Notes under the pieces: generated by a model
Told to the model about the DNA's origin: nothing
Databases searched by the model: none
Seen by the model: only the letters and a program-made list of their open reading frames with translations
Shown here: positions 31,478-34,916 of the stretch, piece by piece
Position numbering within the stretch: the first letter of the stretch is position 1
Layout: every line of letters starts with the position of its first letter
Program-made: the position numbers and the translations under genes
Assembly (NCBI RefSeq): GCF_000760735.1
Contig: NZ_JMEX01000005.1
Location: 308,886-343,801 of the forward strand
Direction of reading: 5' to 3'
DNA length: 34,916 nucleotides
DNA from: Rhodococcoides fascians A44A
GTDB taxonomy: Bacteria; Actinomycetota; Actinomycetes; Mycobacteriales; Mycobacteriaceae

Positions 31478-31671
31478 CGTCGGTGTCGCGTGTGGTCGCC
31501 GTCTCGTCGGCGTCCTTCTCCACCGGCGGTGTCCGCCGCCTCGACTGCGCAGAACGGTACGCCGAGCCGTCGCGCCAGCATTTGGCGTCGGATGTGCACT
31601 GCCTCATACCTAGTCAGACGCAGCCGGCACGGCGACGGTTCCCGAGTCGACGACGGCGGAACCGCAGGTGA

Positions 31672-34503
31672 CTACCCGCTGTTGCGCAGAGCAGTCGCCA
31701 AACCGTTCATCGTCAGCAGGATGCCGCGTTTGACGCGCTCTTCCTCGTCACCGGCGCGGTAGCGGCGCAGCATCTCGACCTGCATCTGATTGAGGGGCTC
31801 GAGGTACGGGAACCGGTTGTGGACCGACCGTTCCAGGGCCGGATTGTCCTCGAGCAACCTCGAGTGTCCGGTGATGGACAGGTACATCTCGATGGTCTTC
31901 GCATGCTCTGCTTCGATCATTCCGAAGATCCTGGTGCGCAGTTCCACGTCCGGGACGAGTTCGGAGTAACGAGCAGCGATCCCCAGATCCGATTTGGCCA
32001 TGACCTGCGCGAGGTTCGACAGCACAGTCTGGAAGAACGGCCACTTCCGGTACAGGTCCGTCAGTACCGCCAGCTTGTCGTCGTCGCCGCCGACCCATTC
32101 CTCGAACGCCGTACCGGTTCCGTACCAGCCGGGCAGCATCACACGGCACTGGCTCCAGGACATCACCCATGGGATCGCGCGCAGGTCGTACACCGAATTG
32201 GTCGGCTTGCGTGACGCGGGGCGGCTTCCGATGTTCAGCTCCCCCACCTCGGCAACCGGCGTGGACATGCGGAAGTACTCCACGAATCCGGGCTCCTCGT
32301 GCACCAATCGGCCGTACGCAGCGCGGGCTTTCGCAGCCAGGTCGTCGAGCACCTCGTAGGCAGGCTCGGCACCGTCGCCGAGACCTTCCACGTCGAGGAG
32401 GGTCGATTCGAGCGTGCCCGACACCAGCGATTCGAGGTTGCGGCGCGCCATGGACGGCTCGGCGTACTTGGCGGCGATGATCTCGCCCTGCTCGGTCAGA
32501 CGCAGCGACCCCTGCACGACGCCCGGAGGCTGCGCGAGGATGGCGTCGTAGCTCGGACCGCCGCCGCGACCGACGGTGCCGCCACGACCGTGGAACAGCC
32601 GCAACCGAATTCCGGTCTTCCGCGACGCCTCGAGCAGATCCAGTTCGGCGCGGTACAACGCCCAGTTGGCGGCGAGGTATCCGCCGTCCTTGTTCGAGTC
32701 CGAGTAACCGAGCATCACTTCCTGGTTCATCCCGCGGCCCGCGACGAGAGCCCGGTAGACCGGAACGTCGAGGGTGGCCACGAGCGTGGCCGCACCCTGC
32801 TGCAGGTCCTCGATGGTCTCGAACAGGGGCACGACGCCCACCGTCGACGTCGGGGCGGATCCGTCGGTGCCGGGGTCGAAGATCCCGGCCTCCTTCAGCA
32901 GCAGGGCTGCCTCGAGCATGTCGCTCACCGACTGGCACATGCTGATGATGTAGTTCTGGATCGTGTCGGGCCCGAGGTGATCGATGGCCACCTTCGCGGC
33001 GCGCACGATGCCGAGTTCCTTGGTCGCGAGCTCGCTCAGCTGAGCTGTCGGACCCACGAGGGGCCGACGAGTGGTCAGCTCGCGGGACAGAAGAGCCACC
33101 CGCTCGTTCTCGTCGAGCGAGGCGTAATCGGGGTGCACGCCGGCCCAGGACAGGAGTTCGGCGACGACTTCCTCGTGCGTCTCCGAGTTCTGGCGCATGT
33201 CCAGAGCCTGCAGGTGGAATCCGAACGTCTCGACGGCCTGACGCAGCGCCAGCAGACGATCGTCGGCGATGAGCGCATCACCGTCGGCGCGCAGCGCCCG
33301 GTCGATCGTGTCGAGATCGTTCAATACGTCCTGGGGCGCGGCATACGGGGTGGATCCGACGTCGAGTCCGGCGACGGGAACGGAGTCGAGAACCCGGGCG
33401 GCGGTGGCCGTCAGGCGTGCTCGGATCCCGCGCACCGCAACGCGATACGGCTCGTCGTTGCGGTTGTCGGCGGGATCGCCTGCTTCTGCCGCCAACGTCA
33501 GCAGTTCGTCGCTGACCGCGACGAGACGCACGGACATCGACAGTTCTTTCTCGAGCGCGACGAGCTCGTCCAGGTAATGAGCGAACGCGGTGTACCCGGC
33601 CTGATGGGTCGCGGTGTGCACGACCTCGGCCGTGACGTTCGGATTACCGTCGCGGTCTCCGCCGATCCACGAACCGGGACGAAGAATGGGCTGCGGCAGC
33701 AGGTCGCTCGACGGCCACCTCTGCCGAAGGGCCGCACGGACGTCCGCGTTGAGCGCCGGAATGACGTCGAACAGTGACGTCTCGAAGTAGCGGAGGCCCA
33801 CCTCGATCTCGTCCTGAATTCGGAGCCGTGACAACCTGATCAAGGCCGTCTCCCACAACGTCAGAACCTGGCGACGGATCTGAATGTCCACCGCAGCAAG
33901 CTCTTTGGCGGCACTCGACGCCTTGTTCGCCGCCGCGGACGAGGCAACCTCGCGCCGTCGCATGAGCTCGGTGATCCTGGATTGAACATCGAACACCGTC
34001 CGTCGACGCGTTTCCGTCGGATGCGCAGTGATGACCGGGGCCACCAGTGCATCGGTCAGCGCGTCGGCCACCTGCTGCTGGGTGAGGTCGGCGGAATCGA
34101 GTTTGATCCACGTCGCGTCGAGGCTGCTGTCCTGAGGCGGATCCTCGCGATCGAGGTGAATTGCGCGACGGCGCTCGCGGTGCAGGTCCTCGGCGAGGTT
34201 GGCCAGCAGCGAGAAATGACTGAACGCACGAATGAGCGGAACTGCCTGCGACACGTCGAGATCTGCGTAGATCCCGAGTGAATCGTCGCGCTCGCCCTCC
34301 GAGCGGCGGACGGCGAAGGATTCGACGCGGGCACGTTCGACGAGGTCGAACACGGCGGGTCCTTCGTGCTCGCGGATGATGTCACCGAGAATTCCACCGA
34401 GGTATCGAATGTCTTCCCGCAGCGGCTCGGTCAACTCACGACCTTGCGTCGTGGGTGTGACGAAGGCGGGAGATCCTGACGACTCCAAAGGGGTTTCGCT
34501 CAT
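31672..34503 (-). CDS. ppc: Phosphoenolpyruvate carboxylase
   Basis: A 943-aa enzyme carboxylating PEP to oxaloacetate, refilling the TCA cycle. The catalytic histidine is H161 in [11 protein letters not shown]. Other signatures are [33 protein letters not shown] and the Gly-rich [15 protein letters not shown] loop, and the C-terminus RNSG resembles the usual QNTG. I use ATG 34503 rather than the GTG at 34521: GATAAT (34515-34510, minus strand) lies six bases before the ATG, so the longer start would fall inside the promoter. M. leprae has ppc here, while to my knowledge M. tuberculosis H37Rv has none. Confidence 0.95.
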   Translation of the reverse strand: MSETPLESSGSPAFVTPTTQGRELTEPLREDIRYLGGILGDIIREHEGPAVFDLVERARVESFAVRRSEGERDDSLGIYADLDVSQAVPLIRAFSHFSLLANLAEDLHRERRRAIHLDREDPPQDSSLDATWIKLDSADLTQQQVADALTDALVAPVITAHPTETRRRTVFDVQSRITELMRRREVASSAAANKASSAAKELAAVDIQIRRQVLTLWETALIRLSRLRIQDEIEVGLRYFETSLFDVIPALNADVRAALRQRWPSSDLLPQPILRPGSWIGGDRDGNPNVTAEVVHTATHQAGYTAFAHYLDELVALEKELSMSVRLVAVSDELLTLAAEAGDPADNRNDEPYRVAVRGIRARLTATAARVLDSVPVAGLDVGSTPYAAPQDVLNDLDTIDRALRADGDALIADDRLLALRQAVETFGFHLQALDMRQNSETHEEVVAELLSWAGVHPDYASLDENERVALLSRELTTRRPLVGPTAQLSELATKELGIVRAAKVAIDHLGPDTIQNYIISMCQSVSDMLEAALLLKEAGIFDPGTDGSAPTSTVGVVPLFETIEDLQQGAATLVATLDVPVYRALVAGRGMNQEVMLGYSDSNKDGGYLAANWALYRAELDLLEASRKTGIRLRLFHGRGGTVGRGGGPSYDAILAQPPGVVQGSLRLTEQGEIIAAKYAEPSMARRNLESLVSGTLESTLLDVEGLGDGAEPAYEVLDDLAAKARAAYGRLVHEEPGFVEYFRMSTPVAEVGELNIGSRPASRKPTNSVYDLRAIPWVMSWSQCRVMLPGWYGTGTAFEEWVGGDDDKLAVLTDLYRKWPFFQTVLSNLAQVMAKSDLGIAARYSELVPDVELRTRIFGMIEAEHAKTIEMYLSITGHSRLLEDNPALERSVHNRFPYLEPLNQMQVEMLRRYRAGDEEERVKRGILLTMNGLATALRNSG

Positions 34504-34509
34504 CCCCCG

Positions 34510-34515
34510 ATTATC
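34510..34515 (-). promoter_or_regulatory. -10 element GATAAT, possible leaderless start of ppc
   Basis: On the minus strand GATAAT is followed by six bases (CGGGGG) and the ATG at 34503. The geometry matches the starts of mptB and ctaA. The G-run could also serve as a weak Shine-Dalgarno, but it is too close to the ATG. Confidence 0.45.
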
Positions 34516-34593
34516 GTGCACCCACCGGTGTCATGCAGCCCGAGGTCCTGTTCGGGCCCGGCACCGACACATGATATGTAAGGACAAACCCGA

Positions 34594-34827
34594 TCAGGAG
34601 AACTTGATCTCCAGGCCGATTCCGAGGATTGCGATCAGCCACACGACGCCGGTGAAGATGGTCAACCGATCCAGGTTCTTCTCCACGACCGTCGAGCTCG
34701 ACAGAGACGACTGGACACCGCCGCCGAACAGACTGGACAGGCCGCCACCCTTGCCCCGGTGCAGCAGCACCAGAAGAATCAGCGCCAAACTGGTGACCAC
34801 CAGCAAAATATCCAGGAACAGTTCCAT
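34594..34827 (-). CDS. secG: SecG, protein translocase subunit
   Basis: A 77-aa small membrane subunit of SecYEG. Two hydrophobic helices (about residues 3-22 and 56-74) flank the conserved cytoplasmic loop HRGKGGGLSSLFGGGVQSS. GAGG lies about six bases before the ATG at 34827. The position upstream of ppc and, by synteny, downstream of the glycolytic gap-pgk-tpiA genes matches Rv1440. Length is normal for the family. Confidence 0.95.
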   Translation of the reverse strand: MELFLDILLVVTSLALILLVLLHRGKGGGLSSLFGGGVQSSLSSSTVVEKNLDRLTIFTGVVWLIAILGIGLEIKFS

Positions 34828-34891
34828 GTCCGCCTCACAATAGTCTCAGCTCACAACCCGTGACAGCCTACCTGCACGACGCACATTGCCG

Positions 34892-34916
34892 TGTCACCGC
34901 CTCGGTGGCGGTGACA
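34892..34916. terminator. Terminator-like hairpin upstream of secG, at the window edge
   Basis: TGTCACCGCC (34892-34901) and GGCGGTGACA (34907-34916) are perfect 10-bp arms with a 5-nt loop. The repeat runs to the last base of the window and may be longer. It probably ends the transcript of the gene upstream of secG (tpiA by synteny). Confidence 0.6.

Noticed and set aside
31480..31671. Possible small gene between the pgl/ppc hairpin and ppc
   Set aside because: Only Arg-rich frames without a ribosome site; the region lies between convergent genes.

Overview
The window is high-GC actinobacterial chromosome, most likely from Rhodococcus or a close relative in Nocardiaceae. This rests on gene order, which follows the Mycobacterium tuberculosis Rv1440-Rv1477 segment almost gene for gene. 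Genus-level extras are a lycopene cyclase, a Ku protein and a ppc gene, and SufB has no intein. I see no insertion sequence, phage gene, CRISPR array, tRNA or rRNA. It is a core housekeeping region.

Layout. 1-1817 (minus): 5' part of a RipA-like peptidoglycan hydrolase and the Rv1476-family membrane protein in front of it. 2209-5771 (plus): aconitase acnA and its TetR-type regulator acnR, with a near-perfect AcnR operator inside the acnA promoter. 5788-7770 (minus): an ABC-F ATPase and a small HTH protein. 7936-10834 (plus): an SDR oxidoreductase translationally coupled to lycopene cyclase, then Ku. 10892-17381 (minus): the complete operon sufR-sufB-sufD-sufC-sufS-sufU-sufT, with a SufR-type operator at the sufR start. 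17555-22099 (plus): mannosyltransferase mptB, an ABC exporter pair and heme A synthase ctaA. 22220-22603 (minus): an unrecognised 127-aa protein. 22677-23642 (plus): quinone oxidoreductase. 23650-24711 (minus): heme O synthase ctaB. 24975-31409 (plus): the pentose phosphate operon tkt-tal-zwf-opcA-pgl. 31672-34827 (minus): ppc and secG, continuing out of the window, probably toward tpiA.

The segment joins central carbon metabolism (aconitase, pentose phosphate pathway, PEP carboxylase) to Fe-S cluster and heme supply. Aconitase is a [4Fe-4S] enzyme, the suf operon makes such clusters and is itself controlled by an Fe-S repressor, and ctaA/ctaB make heme A for cytochrome aa3 oxidase. Envelope genes (ripA, mptB, the ABC exporter, secG) are interspersed.

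The most informative non-coding signals are the AcnR operator, the SufR operator, a recurrent TANNNT-N6/7-start arrangement that suggests leaderless mRNAs, and long perfect inverted repeats. The repeats lie at gene ends (ku/suf, ctaA/127-aa gene, pgl/ppc, upstream of secG) and between acnA and acnR. I found no clear undescribed multi-gene system. The most novel leads are the acnA-acnR hairpin region, the ripA upstream repeats and the 127-aa protein.
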